A stretch of DNA of 64,000 bases, taken from assembly GCA_944324045.1 (NCBI GenBank), contig CALUUT010000051.1:1-64000 (forward strand), read 5' to 3'. Below, one piece after another: positions 44,527 to 55,698 of the stretch; the stretch's first letter is position 1; each line of letters opens with the position of its first letter. The notes below the pieces were generated by a model. The model saw only the letters and a program-made list of their open reading frames with translations, was not told the DNA's origin and made no database searches. A program made the translations under genes and the position numbers. Source of the DNA: an uncultured Desulfovibrionaceae bacterium. Its GTDB lineage: Bacteria > Desulfobacterota > Desulfovibrionia > Desulfovibrionales > Desulfovibrionaceae.

Positions 44527-45810
44527 ATGAGGATACTCTTTATCCATCCCGACTTTCCCGGACCATTCCGCCACTTGGCCCTGGCGCTTGGCGGGCTGAA
44601 AGACATGTCCGTGCTGTTTTTATCTGAACGAAGGCGCAAGGGCGTGCATCTTCCCGGCGTGCGCAGACTGTCCGTGCCCAACGTGGCCGGCGCGGACGGA
44701 CGGGACAATGCGGAACGGGAAATGCGCATGGCCCTGCAACGTGGCGCCAATACGGCAAATGCGCTGCTGCGTTTGCGTCACGACGGTTTCATGCCGGATA
44801 TTGTCTATGCCGCTTCCGGAACAGGCAACAGCCTCTATGTACGCGACATATTTCCTGAAGCGTTTTATGCGGTCTATGCGGAATGGTTTTATACCAGAGG
44901 AGCGAATCATACTTTCTTTAATCAGGGCAAACCCCGGCCTCCCGTGGACTTCGCGCCATGCAGAATACGCAACCTGTGCCAACTCAACGCGCTGGCCGAC
45001 TGCGATTTCGCCGCAACCTCGACCCAGTGGCAGAAAAAACAGTTTCCGGCCCGTTTGGCGAACGCCATTCAGGTTATCCATGAAGGCATAGACACACGTT
45101 TCTTTTCGCCGGCTCCTTCTGAAAAATTCGTCGTGAACGGTTGCGACCTCTCCCATGTCCGGGAACTCGTAACCTTTTCAGGAAGAAGCCTTGAACCGTT
45201 TCGCGGATTTCCCCAGTTCTACCGCAGTTTGCCCCGGCTGCTTGCGACGCGCCCGGATTGCCATGTTTTGATTATGGTCCCTGAACGAGCCGGCGCAACC
45301 GCGCATGAAAACGATGCCGCTTCCCTGCCCCCTTCTTTGGCCGCACTGCGCGCTGAAACGCCGCTGGATGAAAAACGGGTGCATTTCCTGGGATTCAGGC
45401 CTTACGAAGAATACAGGCGGCTCTTGCGCGCATCCACAGTCCATGTCTATCTCACTGCGCCGTTTTCGCTCTCTTCCGGGTTATTTGAAGCGCTCAGTTG
45501 CGGCTGTCTGGTTGTCGGCTCGGACACGGAGCCGGTTCGGGAAGTCATACGCGACGGCGAAAACGGCTTTCTCCGGGATTTCTGGGATATAGACGCGCTA
45601 GCCGACACGATAGGCGCGCTTCTGGATGCGCCCCAACGCTTTAGTCACATCCGGGAAAACGCACGGCGCACCATTTTGCAAAACTACGACCGCAACCTCG
45701 TGACGCCTCTGCATCTTAAAATGCTGGATGAACGCTGGCGGCAATGGAAAAAAGACAGATCGCGCATGAGCGGCTGCAATGAAGGCGCGCCCTGCATCCG
45801 CACAACATAG
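44527..45810 (+). CDS. GT4-type glycosyltransferase
   Basis: 427 residues, GT-B fold. N-terminal RILFIHPDFPGPFRHLA, middle NAIQVIHEGIDTRFFSP (linker into the second domain), VTFSGRSLEPFRGF, and the nucleotide-sugar segment SSGLFEALSCGCLVVGSDTEPVREVI. The gene follows the PAS/HD-GYP-like gene by 12 bases and so is part of the secretion operon. It may glycosylate the secreted adhesin or a surface polymer (inference). Donor and acceptor unknown. Confidence 0.88.
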   Translation: MRILFIHPDFPGPFRHLALALGGLKDMSVLFLSERRRKGVHLPGVRRLSVPNVAGADGRDNAEREMRMALQRGANTANALLRLRHDGFMPDIVYAASGTGNSLYVRDIFPEAFYAVYAEWFYTRGANHTFFNQGKPRPPVDFAPCRIRNLCQLNALADCDFAATSTQWQKKQFPARLANAIQVIHEGIDTRFFSPAPSEKFVVNGCDLSHVRELVTFSGRSLEPFRGFPQFYRSLPRLLATRPDCHVLIMVPERAGATAHENDAASLPPSLAALRAETPLDEKRVHFLGFRPYEEYRRLLRASTVHVYLTAPFSLSSGLFEALSCGCLVVGSDTEPVREVIRDGENGFLRDFWDIDALADTIGALLDAPQRFSHIRENARRTILQNYDRNLVTPLHLKMLDERWRQWKKDRSRMSGCNEGAPCIRTT

Positions 45811-45901
45811 AAAGGCCGAATGTCCGTCGCCCCGTCTGTAAAAATAAGAGGAGCAGACTCTTTCCGTCTCGCCGCGCCCGCCGCCCACGCCATACTGCCC
45901 G

Positions 45902-46762
45902 TCATTTGCGATATGCGCTTCTCAACGCCGTGATTTCAGCGGCATAGCCAGCCGGTTCATTCGGCGTTTCCAGAAAAAACGGCATATGACGAAGTTCCGG
46001 ATGATTGATCAGCCGCACAAGCGCCTCTGCGCCGATAAATCCCTCTCCAATGCGGGCATGCCTGTCCTTGCGGCTGCCAAAAGGCGTCATGCTGTCGTTG
46101 AGATGAACAGCGCGCAATCGAACCATGCCCACAGTTTCGTCAAAACGCCGAAGCACGCCGTCCAGGTCATTCACAATATCATACCCGGCCGCGTATATAT
46201 GGCATGTGTCGAGGCATACGCCCATTTTTCCGGATGCGTCCACCCGGTCCAAAATCTGAGCCAATTCTTCAAATACGCCGCCAACCTCGGTTCCTCTTCC
46301 GGCCATGGTTTCCAAAAGAACCGAGGTTGACTGTTCCGGCCGCAGTATCCGGTTCAGCATATCCGCAATCAACCGGATGCCTTCGCCGCTCCCCTGCCCC
46401 ACATGACTGCCGGGATGAAAAACATACATGTTGCCCGGAAGGCGCTCAAGGGTTTCCAAATCTTCGGACATGACCAAATACGCAAACTCCCGCACTCTGG
46501 AATCAGCGGCGCAGGCGTTGAGGGCATACGGCGCATGGGCGAGCAACGGCGCAAAAGAATGCTCGCGCATCAAGGCCGCCAGAGCCGCCGCATCTTCGGG
46601 ATCAAACGGTTTGGCGCGTCCCCCGCGCGGATTGCGCGTGAAAAACTGAAACGTGTTGGCGCCGATTTCCAGGGCTGTCCGACCCATGCGCGCATATCCT
46701 TTGGCCGCCGACAAATGACATCCTATATTCAGCAAGGCTGGGACTCCCATACAGCGCGTCAC
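45902..46762 (-). CDS. nfo: Deoxyribonuclease IV (apurinic endonuclease, Nfo)
   Basis: Cleaves DNA 5' of abasic sites in base-excision repair. About 286 residues. Zinc-site segments: IGCHLSAAKGYARM, ANTFQFFTRNPRG, LLAHAPYALN, FHPGSHVG, LLETMAG, VCLDTCHIYAAGYD, VHLNDSMTPFGSRKDRHARIGEG, and FFLETPNE. The GTG start at 46762 overlaps the TGA of the upstream gene; an ATG at 46750 is possible. Confidence 0.95.
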   Translation of the reverse strand: MTRCMGVPALLNIGCHLSAAKGYARMGRTALEIGANTFQFFTRNPRGGRAKPFDPEDAAALAALMREHSFAPLLAHAPYALNACAADSRVREFAYLVMSEDLETLERLPGNMYVFHPGSHVGQGSGEGIRLIADMLNRILRPEQSTSVLLETMAGRGTEVGGVFEELAQILDRVDASGKMGVCLDTCHIYAAGYDIVNDLDGVLRRFDETVGMVRLRAVHLNDSMTPFGSRKDRHARIGEGFIGAEALVRLINHPELRHMPFFLETPNEPAGYAAEITALRSAYRK

Positions 46763-47886
46763 TGTTTTTCTTGCGCATTTTTTTTGTATACCAGGACAGT
46801 CACAGGCATGCCGACATGAAAACGCGACGCCATCGTCTCATACTGTCCGGAAAACTCCATAATAACGGCAAAAGGAAGTTCTTGTCCGCTGGACTCCTCG
46901 CCGCCGGCGTCGCGCACAGCCCTCACTTTGCCTGGATATGGCGCGTCTGTTTCTGCGAATAACGCCTCGCAATACGCACCTGGCGCTATTTTTTCCGCTG
47001 TTTTGAAATCGACGAAAGCCCGACAAGAAAAAACCGCGTTTTCTTCAGGCGCAATCGCCAACAAATCGAAAAAGGGATAGGCCCGCATTCCCGCAGCCAC
47101 GCGGGAATCCAGCACAATGCCCTTGACAGGAGAACGCAGGAACAGGTCGTTTAAGGCATTATCCGCTTCCATAGCCTTCTTCTGGTATGCTGAAACCATA
47201 CGCCGCCGTTCTTCAGAAGTCATGCTTTCCATATCCCGTGCCGCGGATTTAAGATAGGCAAGGGACTCTTCCCGATTTTGCCGCATGTCCTCAAAATGTT
47301 CCGTGGCCTTCTTGTATGCGGCATGCGCCTGCGCTTCATTTTTTCGCGCCCTTTCCAGGCGGGCGGGCAAGGCTCCTTTTGCCCCGGCGCTCATTTCAAG
47401 CTTGCGCCTTTCATACACCGCGCGGCTCAATTCAGTTGAGCGCTTCTGCATTTCCTTTTCTGCGGCGCGCTCTGCCGCGCGCAGCTTTTCCTCCAGATGC
47501 TCCACCATCTCCGAAGCGGGCTCGCCTCGAAGCAGGGCAAGCATAGCCAGGGCTTCCGTTTTTACAATTTCATTATTCTCAATCTGAAAACGCAAAAGCG
47601 GCTCGTCCTTTATGACCTTTTGCCCCGGCTTGACAAAAACCTCGGCGACTTCCGCTTCCCTGGCGGCGCGGACCCATATCTCCGCTCCGCCGACAACTTC
47701 GCTCTCAAGCCTTACCGGTTGGTTATGCCGCCAGAACCACAGCGCTCCCGCGCACACGCAAAAAATCACTGCAATACAAAAAATCTTGATAAAAAAACGA
47801 CGGGGGCGCGGAGGTTTTCTGATATCGGGCAATAACTCCGGCATAAGTACGACAGGCGCATTGTCAGGCGTAGTGTTAGAGCTCAT
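46759..47886 (-). CDS. HlyD-like membrane fusion protein without a partner pump
   Basis: 375 residues from the ATG at 47886 (GGAGACCAGG before it). A proline/arginine-rich cytoplasmic start, TM at about 36-56 (FFIKIFCIAVIFCVCAGALW), a lipoyl-like half (EVAEVFVKPGQKVIKDEPLL), a coiled coil of about 130-250, then FLRSPVKGIVLDSRVAAGM and a C-terminal barrel-type domain. No ABC, MFS or RND gene is adjacent; its 3' end overlaps nfo by 4 bases. It could serve a pump encoded elsewhere or a membrane/outer-envelope task (inference). Confidence 0.85.
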   Translation of the reverse strand: MSSNTTPDNAPVVLMPELLPDIRKPPRPRRFFIKIFCIAVIFCVCAGALWFWRHNQPVRLESEVVGGAEIWVRAAREAEVAEVFVKPGQKVIKDEPLLRFQIENNEIVKTEALAMLALLRGEPASEMVEHLEEKLRAAERAAEKEMQKRSTELSRAVYERRKLEMSAGAKGALPARLERARKNEAQAHAAYKKATEHFEDMRQNREESLAYLKSAARDMESMTSEERRRMVSAYQKKAMEADNALNDLFLRSPVKGIVLDSRVAAGMRAYPFFDLLAIAPEENAVFSCRAFVDFKTAEKIAPGAYCEALFAETDAPYPGKVRAVRDAGGEESSGQELPFAVIMEFSGQYETMASRFHVGMPVTVLVYKKNAQEKQ

Positions 47887-48280
47887 CCTGGTCTCCAAAA
47901 TTCCTTGCTGACCAAGGAAAATATACGGTTTCAAAGAAAGACGGAAGAGATATTCCGTCCCAAACGGCAAGCCGCGTCCTGATGTTCAAAGTGCCGTGTC
48001 AGGTGAAATGGCGAAGGCCCTGTATGAAATGTGTTCAAAAATGACAACATGCGTATTTGATATTCGTTCCCTGCTTGCTCCTTTCCACATTTCAGGATAC
48101 TTCTCACACTCTGGCAGGTCAGCATTAATTAAAGATAGACCTTACATTCCGGGCCTCATGCATTTTTCGGGAACAAGCGCCAAAGCGCCGCCCATCCCGC
48201 AAAATCATGTTTTCCCCACGGACTTCACCGCGCCCTTAGACGCGCACACAGAGCATTTCGGATTATTCAGGAGAATTATT
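47887..48280. other. Intergenic region between the fusion-protein and TIM44-like genes
   Basis: About 390 bases between divergent genes. The frame extending the TIM44-like gene upstream to 47996 has no ribosome site and unlikely composition. No clear promoter was recognised. Confidence 0.45.
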
Positions 48281-49102
48281 ATGGTCATATGCAGCATCCG
48301 TTCATTATACAAAAAAAGCGCCTTTTTCTTTTGCTCCGCATATTGCGCCGCATCAGGAGCGCTTGCCGCCTATGCGGAACCCGCGCAAGAACTTGAAACC
48401 GGCTCAGGCATCGACTGGAGCCAACACGGGTTTAAACTTATCTTTATCGCCGCGGCCATCTACATTCTGGTACGGGCCTTTTCACGCAGAAGAAAATCCC
48501 ATACTGACCGTTCCCAGCCATGGAACGGCCCCGCCGGCGAAAGAAAAACCGATTCCTCGCAACGCTCTTTTGAAGCGGAAACCACTTTTGAAAATACCGG
48601 ATTCGACAAAAAACCTTATGAGGCCGGCAAGCCGCTTTCGCCCAGAGAACAACGGGCGCAGGCCGCATGGGGCGTTTTGATGACCAGGGATGCCGGTTCA
48701 CGGCAAACAGCCGGCGCCCTTGAAACGCAAGGTGCCGCCGCCGCGGCTTTTGCAGAGTCCGGAACCCCTGAGGAAGAATTCATCCGCGGGGCCAAGCTGC
48801 TGTATTCCCGCATTTATGAAGACATGGACGCCAACGATCTTGAGGATATCCGCAATTTTGCCACAGACAACGGATTTTCCCAGATACAAACCCTTATGGA
48901 ACGCAAAGACCATGCGGGCGCGACAGATCTCTTACTGGTTAATGCGCACATCCGCCAGCTGGATGAGACTGCGGCCGTGGTCCAGTTCAATACCCTGATG
49001 CGCAAACCCGGCCAAACCGCCCCCAAAGAAATCCAGGAAGTATGGCGCTTCACACGTGCCAACCCCAATCAAACCTGGATGGTTGACTCCCTGGAGCAAT
49101 GA
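48281..49102 (+). CDS. TIM44-like domain protein with signal peptide and membrane span
   Basis: 273 residues from the ATG at 48281, after AGGAGA. Signal peptide at about 1-32 (SAYCAASGALAAYAEP), hydrophobic span at about 48-65 (FKLIFIAAAIYILVRAF), then a charged disordered linker and a C-terminal TIM44-like domain (about 160-273): EEEFIRGAKLLYSRIYEDMD, ANDLEDIRNFAT, VQFNTLMRKPG, EVWRFTRANPNQTWMVDSLEQ. Bacterial TIM44-like proteins have mostly unknown roles. The 3' end is 14 bases from convergent larC. Confidence 0.82.
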   Translation: MVICSIRSLYKKSAFFFCSAYCAASGALAAYAEPAQELETGSGIDWSQHGFKLIFIAAAIYILVRAFSRRRKSHTDRSQPWNGPAGERKTDSSQRSFEAETTFENTGFDKKPYEAGKPLSPREQRAQAAWGVLMTRDAGSRQTAGALETQGAAAAAFAESGTPEEEFIRGAKLLYSRIYEDMDANDLEDIRNFATDNGFSQIQTLMERKDHAGATDLLLVNAHIRQLDETAAVVQFNTLMRKPGQTAPKEIQEVWRFTRANPNQTWMVDSLEQ

Positions 49103-49116
49103 TTTGAAGCCGGACC

Positions 49117-50319
49117 TCACTCTTCCGCAAGAAACCGCAGGGCCGGCAAAGACCGGCCCGTGCGGCGGGCCAGAGCGTTCAACGCCTCATATTCAGCGCG
49201 GGCAAAATGGACGCCGTCAACAACATACTGTTTTGCGGCGACAGTTTCACCGGCTACCGGCAATGTAGACGGTTCGCGCTGAAGAACGCGGCGTTCTTCC
49301 TGCCTGCGCCGCACGCCAAGCGTATGCGTGTGGTGAAAAACCGCCCGCTCCACCTGGTCAAGACGGCGCCCGGAGCACAGGACTCTGAGCAATCCGCCAG
49401 GCCGTCCTTTTTTCATGATTCCGGGCACAAAAAGGACATCCAAAGCCCCCTGCTCCATAATTCGCTCCAAAGCGGCGCCAAGTTCCTCGCCCGTCAAATG
49501 ATCTATATGGGTTTCAAGCACCCATACAGTCTCCAAAGCGTTTTGCTTTTGCCCATCCACAGTCAGAACGCCATACAGCCTCAGACTGTCTGAATCCGGG
49601 CTGACCCCTTGTCCGCTCCGCACCAAAATTCCTTCGGGTCCATCATGAAAACGCTCTACAGTCTGATCCAAAATCAATGCGCCTATGGGCGTTATAATCG
49701 CCGGGCCATGCTTTGAAGCGCACACAGGTTTGCCCTCCAGCAGCAATGCGCTTGCCTGGGCCGGAAAGACCGCCATTTTACATTCAGTTGCAATGCTTCC
49801 GCAAAACCAGGGGACAGCGCAGCCGCTCACAGTACCTATTTTTAATGTTGCAAGCCCCCAAAATGCGCCGACCACGCGGACAAAAACTTCCGCTGCCGCC
49901 ATTTCGCGGCGATGAGGGTCATCAGACAGCGCGCCATGCGTCTCTCGCGCCACATCAGCAAGACGCGCCAGCGCTTTGATGATTCTCTGACGTACGCGAG
50001 CGGCGCATGAAGCGTCCATACTTTTTTCAAAGGGCATGCGTCCGACACTATCCAAAAGTTCGGCAACATGCCGTTGCGATTGCTCGGAAATTCCGGAAAT
50101 CCTCATACAGGTTCCGGCGCTTTCGCGGGAGTTCTCTCTGACGACCGAAAACGTCGCCTTAATGCCCATGTCCCAAAAAATGCGCGCAAGCGGCTCCATA
50201 TCCAGCCCTAGATCGCATAAGAGGGCCAAAAACATATCCCCGGTCATGCCGCAGGAATAATCCAAATATAGAGTGCGACCTGGCGCGGAGTCAGAATCCA
50301 AGCATTTTAAAAACGGCAT
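49117..50319 (-). CDS. larC: Nickel-pincer cofactor synthesis protein LarC
   Basis: CTP-dependent nickel insertion step of the nickel-pincer nucleotide used by lactate racemase and related enzymes. About 400 residues from 50319; a longer frame to 50493 exists, and neither start has a good ribosome site. YLDYSCGMTGDMFLALLCDLG near the N-terminus and ETHIDHLTGEELG, ALDVLFVPGIMKKGRPG and GVRRRQEERRVLQRE in the C-terminal half match LarC. LarB and LarE are not in the window, so the cofactor genes are split or partly elsewhere. Confidence 0.9.
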   Translation of the reverse strand: MPFLKCLDSDSAPGRTLYLDYSCGMTGDMFLALLCDLGLDMEPLARIFWDMGIKATFSVVRENSRESAGTCMRISGISEQSQRHVAELLDSVGRMPFEKSMDASCAARVRQRIIKALARLADVARETHGALSDDPHRREMAAAEVFVRVVGAFWGLATLKIGTVSGCAVPWFCGSIATECKMAVFPAQASALLLEGKPVCASKHGPAIITPIGALILDQTVERFHDGPEGILVRSGQGVSPDSDSLRLYGVLTVDGQKQNALETVWVLETHIDHLTGEELGAALERIMEQGALDVLFVPGIMKKGRPGGLLRVLCSGRRLDQVERAVFHHTHTLGVRRRQEERRVLQREPSTLPVAGETVAAKQYVVDGVHFARAEYEALNALARRTGRSLPALRFLAEE

Positions 50320-51252
50320 CTTGGCGGAAGAACATATCCGCCCAAATTGCGTGGCCTTGGCGCGGACCCTTTCCGCCCTACGATTATTTTTTGCATAAAT
50401 ACGCCTGCGTGAACGTGCAAAACGTCCATATCCATCCACGCCAGAATATCTGCCGTCACCCATCAATCCGCTCCTGAAAACGCTTATCGCCATGATTTAA
50501 CGCTTTTTAATCAAATACCGCCAAAAGCTCTGGTTCATCCTGCATGTGGACAAAAACCGCCTGTTTTTTATCAGCCTGGCAAAACGGCATCCGATTTGTC
50601 AACCTGAACCGCTGTGTGCTCTTTTTTATGTTTACGAAAATTGGCCGATAAAACGGTCTGGAAAAACGGCGGCAAACCACGCCATGCCTGTGACCAATTA
50701 AAAAAATATTTCAATCCGCCCCCCATCCGACGGTTGACATTTGCCGCCTGCTGATGGGTGCCGTGCAGGACGCCCCGTCTTTCAGGCGGAGTTACGGAAA
50801 AGGATTTCATCGGCTTTGCCGCTTTGCCAAAGACCTTTTCCGCCTGAAGGAGAAGGTTTCAGGCCATAAAGGAATTTTTGGTGAAAATGTGGAGGACGCC
50901 GCATGCTGAATACACGTTTGCATCCATATGTTTTAAAGCGTGCTTTTACCAAAATATACTATTTATCGTCTCAAAAGACAGTATGACTTTATATTTAATA
51001 ATAATTATTTTATATTAAACATTTACAATATGCAAGATATAAAAAATCAGAACAAAAAAACCATTTCTCAAGGGCATAGAAACAAAAAATCTGTTTACTC
51101 CTTTATTTCTTTTTTTATCATATATTGTACCATTCTATTTTTCTTCATGACTTTATTTATTTTTCAGTCTAATAAATATGCACTATTCCCTTTAAATTGT
51201 TATTTTTATCATTAATTGACAACTTTAACAGCATAAAACGCGATAAAAGCTG
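50320..51252. other. Gene-poor stretch changing from GC-balanced to AT-rich DNA
   Basis: About 930 bases (part may be a longer larC start). A 51-codon frame at 50754-50909 and short frames at 50881 and 50903 have uncertain or no ribosome support. From about 50930 the DNA becomes strongly AT-rich. TTCAGGCGGA (50781-50790) is complementary to TCCGCCTGAA (50839-50848), and GCCTGAA (50842-50848) can also pair with TTCAGGC (50858-50864). Confidence 0.4.
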
Positions 51253-51281
51253 TTGAGAAATAAAAAACAATTCTGTAGAAT
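51253..51281 (+). promoter_or_regulatory. Promoter upstream of the XRE regulator gene
   Basis: TTGAGA at 51253-51258, 17-base spacer, TAGAAT at 51276-51281. One mismatch in each box relative to consensus. Confidence 0.65.
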
Positions 51282-51463
51282 AGATACCAGCATTCCGATA
51301 TTTTCCCCATAAATCGCAGAAGCAGGAAGATCGTATCCTGCAGTCTGTGAAAAAACGTCACCCTACATACTACTGGCTGTATTTGGTCAATGTGCTGAAG
51401 AACGCATCACAGGCAAAAAGAATGATGATCAGAAGCACAAAAAAGAAAAGCAAAGGCACCAGT

Positions 51464-51721
51464 ATGGTAAAAAGTAATGTAAAACAACTTATGAAAGCAA
51501 AAGGAGAAAAGATACGTCAACTTGTTGAACGCATAGATATAAGTAGACAAACATTAATGAGGGCACGGGATGATGCAACAGTTGGAAGCTGCTCTGTTGA
51601 TACATTATGTAAAATAGCCGTTGCTCTTGATGTCAGTGTAAAAGATCTTTTTGACGAACTTCCTATAAATGAAGATCAGGAGGCTATATACCCCCAAAAA
51701 AATTTAACGGATAATGCCTGA
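51464..51721 (+). CDS. Small XRE/Cro-type DNA-binding regulator
   Basis: 85 residues from the ATG at 51464; an in-frame GTG at 51347 would add 39 basic residues without a clear ribosome site. HTH segment: VKQLMKAKGEKIRQLVERI, then ISRQTLMRARDD (recognition helix) and SVDTLCKIAVALDVSVKDLF, the standard XRE/HTH_26 order. The gene lies in AT-rich DNA unlike its neighbours, with its own promoter and a distant strong terminator, so it may be acquired (orphan regulator of a lost element). Confidence 0.78.
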   Translation: MVKSNVKQLMKAKGEKIRQLVERIDISRQTLMRARDDATVGSCSVDTLCKIAVALDVSVKDLFDELPINEDQEAIYPQKNLTDNA

Positions 51722-52108
51722 TTAGCGATACCATCAATGAATGCTTCCAAATGTATAAGCCTCATTGGCATGACCTAAGCAAAATCAATAGTTTTTGAGT
51801 ACAGGGCCAAGCAATAATCGGCATTATTATGTCTGATTATGAGTACAGTCCAATGTCATGTATGGCGTTTTATTGATATTCTTATACATGTAAGAATTCA
51901 ATACTCTTGAAAAATTGGAATGTGATCAGAGGGAGCCGCTGTTTTTCCGGCGGAAAAAATTTTATGCCGTGCTGCGGCAATAGGCCGCGGCGCGGCTTTT
52001 TTTATTGAAAAAGCTTCTTAAAAAATATTTGCGTTCGGAATGTGTTGACTGTAAGTTGAAAGTCGGCAGACGCCGTCAATCAGGGCTACCTTATAAGAAA
52101 CACATGTC
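51722..52108. other. AT-rich intergenic region after the XRE gene
   Basis: About 390 bases. TGAGTACAG occurs twice (near 51797 and 51839), and ATAATC...GATTAT forms a small palindrome near 51815-51839. It ends in the strong terminator listed separately. No gene recognised. Confidence 0.45.
51966..52003 (+). terminator. Strong intrinsic terminator
   Basis: GCCGTGCTGCGGC (51966-51978) pairs with GCCGCGGCGCGGC (51984-51996), 13 bp including two G-T pairs, AATAG loop, followed by seven Ts. It lies 245 bases after the XRE gene, suggesting an untranslated or small-RNA transcript ending here. Confidence 0.85.
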
Positions 52109-53158
52109 ATGATAGCTTTAGTCGTCGCTGTTGCGGTTTCACTGATTGTTTCCGCATTATGCTCCCTCATTGAAGCTGTGCTCTATTCCGTTCCGCTTAG
52201 CCACATCGAAATGCTGCGCAAAAAGGGACACCCTTCCGGAGAACGGCTTGCGGAGCTGCGCGCGAATATTGACCAGCCGATTACCGCCATACTGACTTTG
52301 AACACTATCGCGAACACTGCCGGGGCATCCATTGCCGGCTCTTTTGCGGCCAATGTGTTCAATGACACAGGCATGATTCTTTTCGCCATTTTATTTACGG
52401 CCGCCATATTGTTTTTTTCAGAAATTCTGCCAAAAACCGTGGGCGTGGTTTACTGTCGCACGCTTGCGCAATATATTGCCCAACCGCTGCAAATTCTTCT
52501 TGTGCTGCTCAAGCCTCTTATTGTGGCCACAGGCTTTGTCACCAGGTTGGTGGCTTCCCCCAAAAAAGCGAGTCCGGCCACAGAGGACGATATCTGCGCA
52601 CTGGCGGCCCTGTCGCGTCGGGCAGGCAGCATCAAGGCATCTGAGGAAAAAGCGATTCGGAACATACTGGCCCTTGATAATCGTCGCGTGGCGGATATCA
52701 TGACGCCCCGAACCGTGGTGCATATGCTTTCAGCCAAAGCCACCGCGGAAGCGGCCCATGCGAACAAAGAATTCTGGCATTACAGCCGGGTTCCGGTCTA
52801 TGGCGCGGACAGAGAAGACATTATAGGCATCGCGCACCGAAGCGATATCATGGAGGCATTGACCGCGGACAATGACCATGTCACTCTGGAGCGGCTTATG
52901 AAGCCTGTGCATTTTGTTCCGGAAACCATGCCCCTGGACAGGCTTCTCGCCCAATTTCTGGATCAACGCACGCATCTTTATGTCGTCCTGGATGAATATG
53001 GCGGCATGGCCGGAGTGGTGAGCCTTGAGGATGTCATTGAAGAAATTCTTGGACGCGAAATCATGGACGAAACCGACAGTGTAGCGGATCTCCAGGAACT
53101 TGCCCGGAAGCGAAGAGCAAACGCCATAGCCGCCGCATACCGGGAAAAGAAAAAATAG
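52109..53158 (+). CDS. CNNM/CorC-like membrane protein with paired CBS domains
   Basis: 349 residues. The N-terminal CNNM (DUF21) membrane domain (about 1-170) has ALCSLIEAVLYSV and LTLNTIANTAGASIAGS, then SEILPKTVGV. Two CBS modules (about 200-320): IMTPRTVVHMLSA and VLDEYGGMAGVVSLEDVIEEILG. The C-terminal CorC/HlyC domain common in larger relatives is absent. The family is linked to magnesium or cobalt transport; the frequent hemolysin label is historical. Confidence 0.88.
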   Translation: MIALVVAVAVSLIVSALCSLIEAVLYSVPLSHIEMLRKKGHPSGERLAELRANIDQPITAILTLNTIANTAGASIAGSFAANVFNDTGMILFAILFTAAILFFSEILPKTVGVVYCRTLAQYIAQPLQILLVLLKPLIVATGFVTRLVASPKKASPATEDDICALAALSRRAGSIKASEEKAIRNILALDNRRVADIMTPRTVVHMLSAKATAEAAHANKEFWHYSRVPVYGADREDIIGIAHRSDIMEALTADNDHVTLERLMKPVHFVPETMPLDRLLAQFLDQRTHLYVVLDEYGGMAGVVSLEDVIEEILGREIMDETDSVADLQELARKRRANAIAAAYREKKK

Positions 53159-53264
53159 AACTGTCTGCGGCTGGCCAGAACCTCATTTTTTCAACCGGGC
53201 TCGCGTCCATATGCGCAAAAAAATATTCTGAAACACCAACACTGTTTAACCGGACTCTTTTCCC

Positions 53265-53720
53265 ATGAAAAAAAACGGAAAATCTCTTTATGTCGCGGCG
53301 CTTCTGCTTTTTTTAGGCGGGATGGGGTATCTGTTGTTTTCAGGCATTTCGGAAAACAGCATGTACTTTCTGACTGTCGCCGAAGCCAAATCGCTTCCGC
53401 AAAACGAACTGGAGTCCGCCCGGCTTTTCGGCGTAGTCCACGAAAAAGGGCTCCTTTCCCTGCCTGACGGGCCAGGCGCAAGTTTTCTGCTAAGAGACGC
53501 CAAAACCGGAAACGCGCTGGTGCGCGTAGCATACCATGGCATTCTTCCCGACGCCTTCAAAGAAGGCGCGGAAGTCATTGTCGAGGGCGGTCTGGCCAAG
53601 CCAATGCGCGCAGACGGTTTTGCCCTTCCCGTGGAAAAACAAATTTTTCCGGAATATGTCTTTGCGGCGCGCGTGCTTATGACGCAATGCCCGTCAAAAT
53701 ATGAAAAGAAAAACCGGTAG
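53265..53720 (+). CDS. ccmE: Cytochrome c maturation heme chaperone CcmE, CxxxY variant
   Basis: Periplasmic heme chaperone that receives heme from CcmABCD and passes it to CcmF. 151 residues. N-terminal anchor at about 7-27 (SLYVAALLLFLGGMGYLLFSG), then the OB-fold. The usual heme-binding histidine motif HxxxY is replaced by Cys142-PSK-Tyr146. This CxxxY form is established for Desulfovibrio-type Ccm systems, which also lack CcmG and CcmH. First gene of the ccm cluster. Confidence 0.93.
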   Translation: MKKNGKSLYVAALLLFLGGMGYLLFSGISENSMYFLTVAEAKSLPQNELESARLFGVVHEKGLLSLPDGPGASFLLRDAKTGNALVRVAYHGILPDAFKEGAEVIVEGGLAKPMRADGFALPVEKQIFPEYVFAARVLMTQCPSKYEKKNR

Positions 53721-53793
53721 CCTGTTCCGTTAGGTCCGCATGACGGCCTTCCCCGCAAGGCCGCGCCCGCTAAAAAGGGGCGCAGGAGTGTGA

Positions 53794-55694
<1,901 letters not shown>

Positions 55695-55698
<4 letters not shown>

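Noticed and set aside
50754-50909. 51-codon frame starting MGAVQDAPSFRR
   Set aside because: No ribosome site and no recognisable family. It could be the tail of a decayed gene, since the frame is open further upstream without a start, but evidence is too thin.
50940-51215. 91-codon frame with a hydrophobic C-terminal half in AT-rich DNA
   Set aside because: No ribosome site; the Ile/Phe/Asn/Lys/Tyr content is what AT-rich DNA gives in any frame. A start at 51029 is no better supported.
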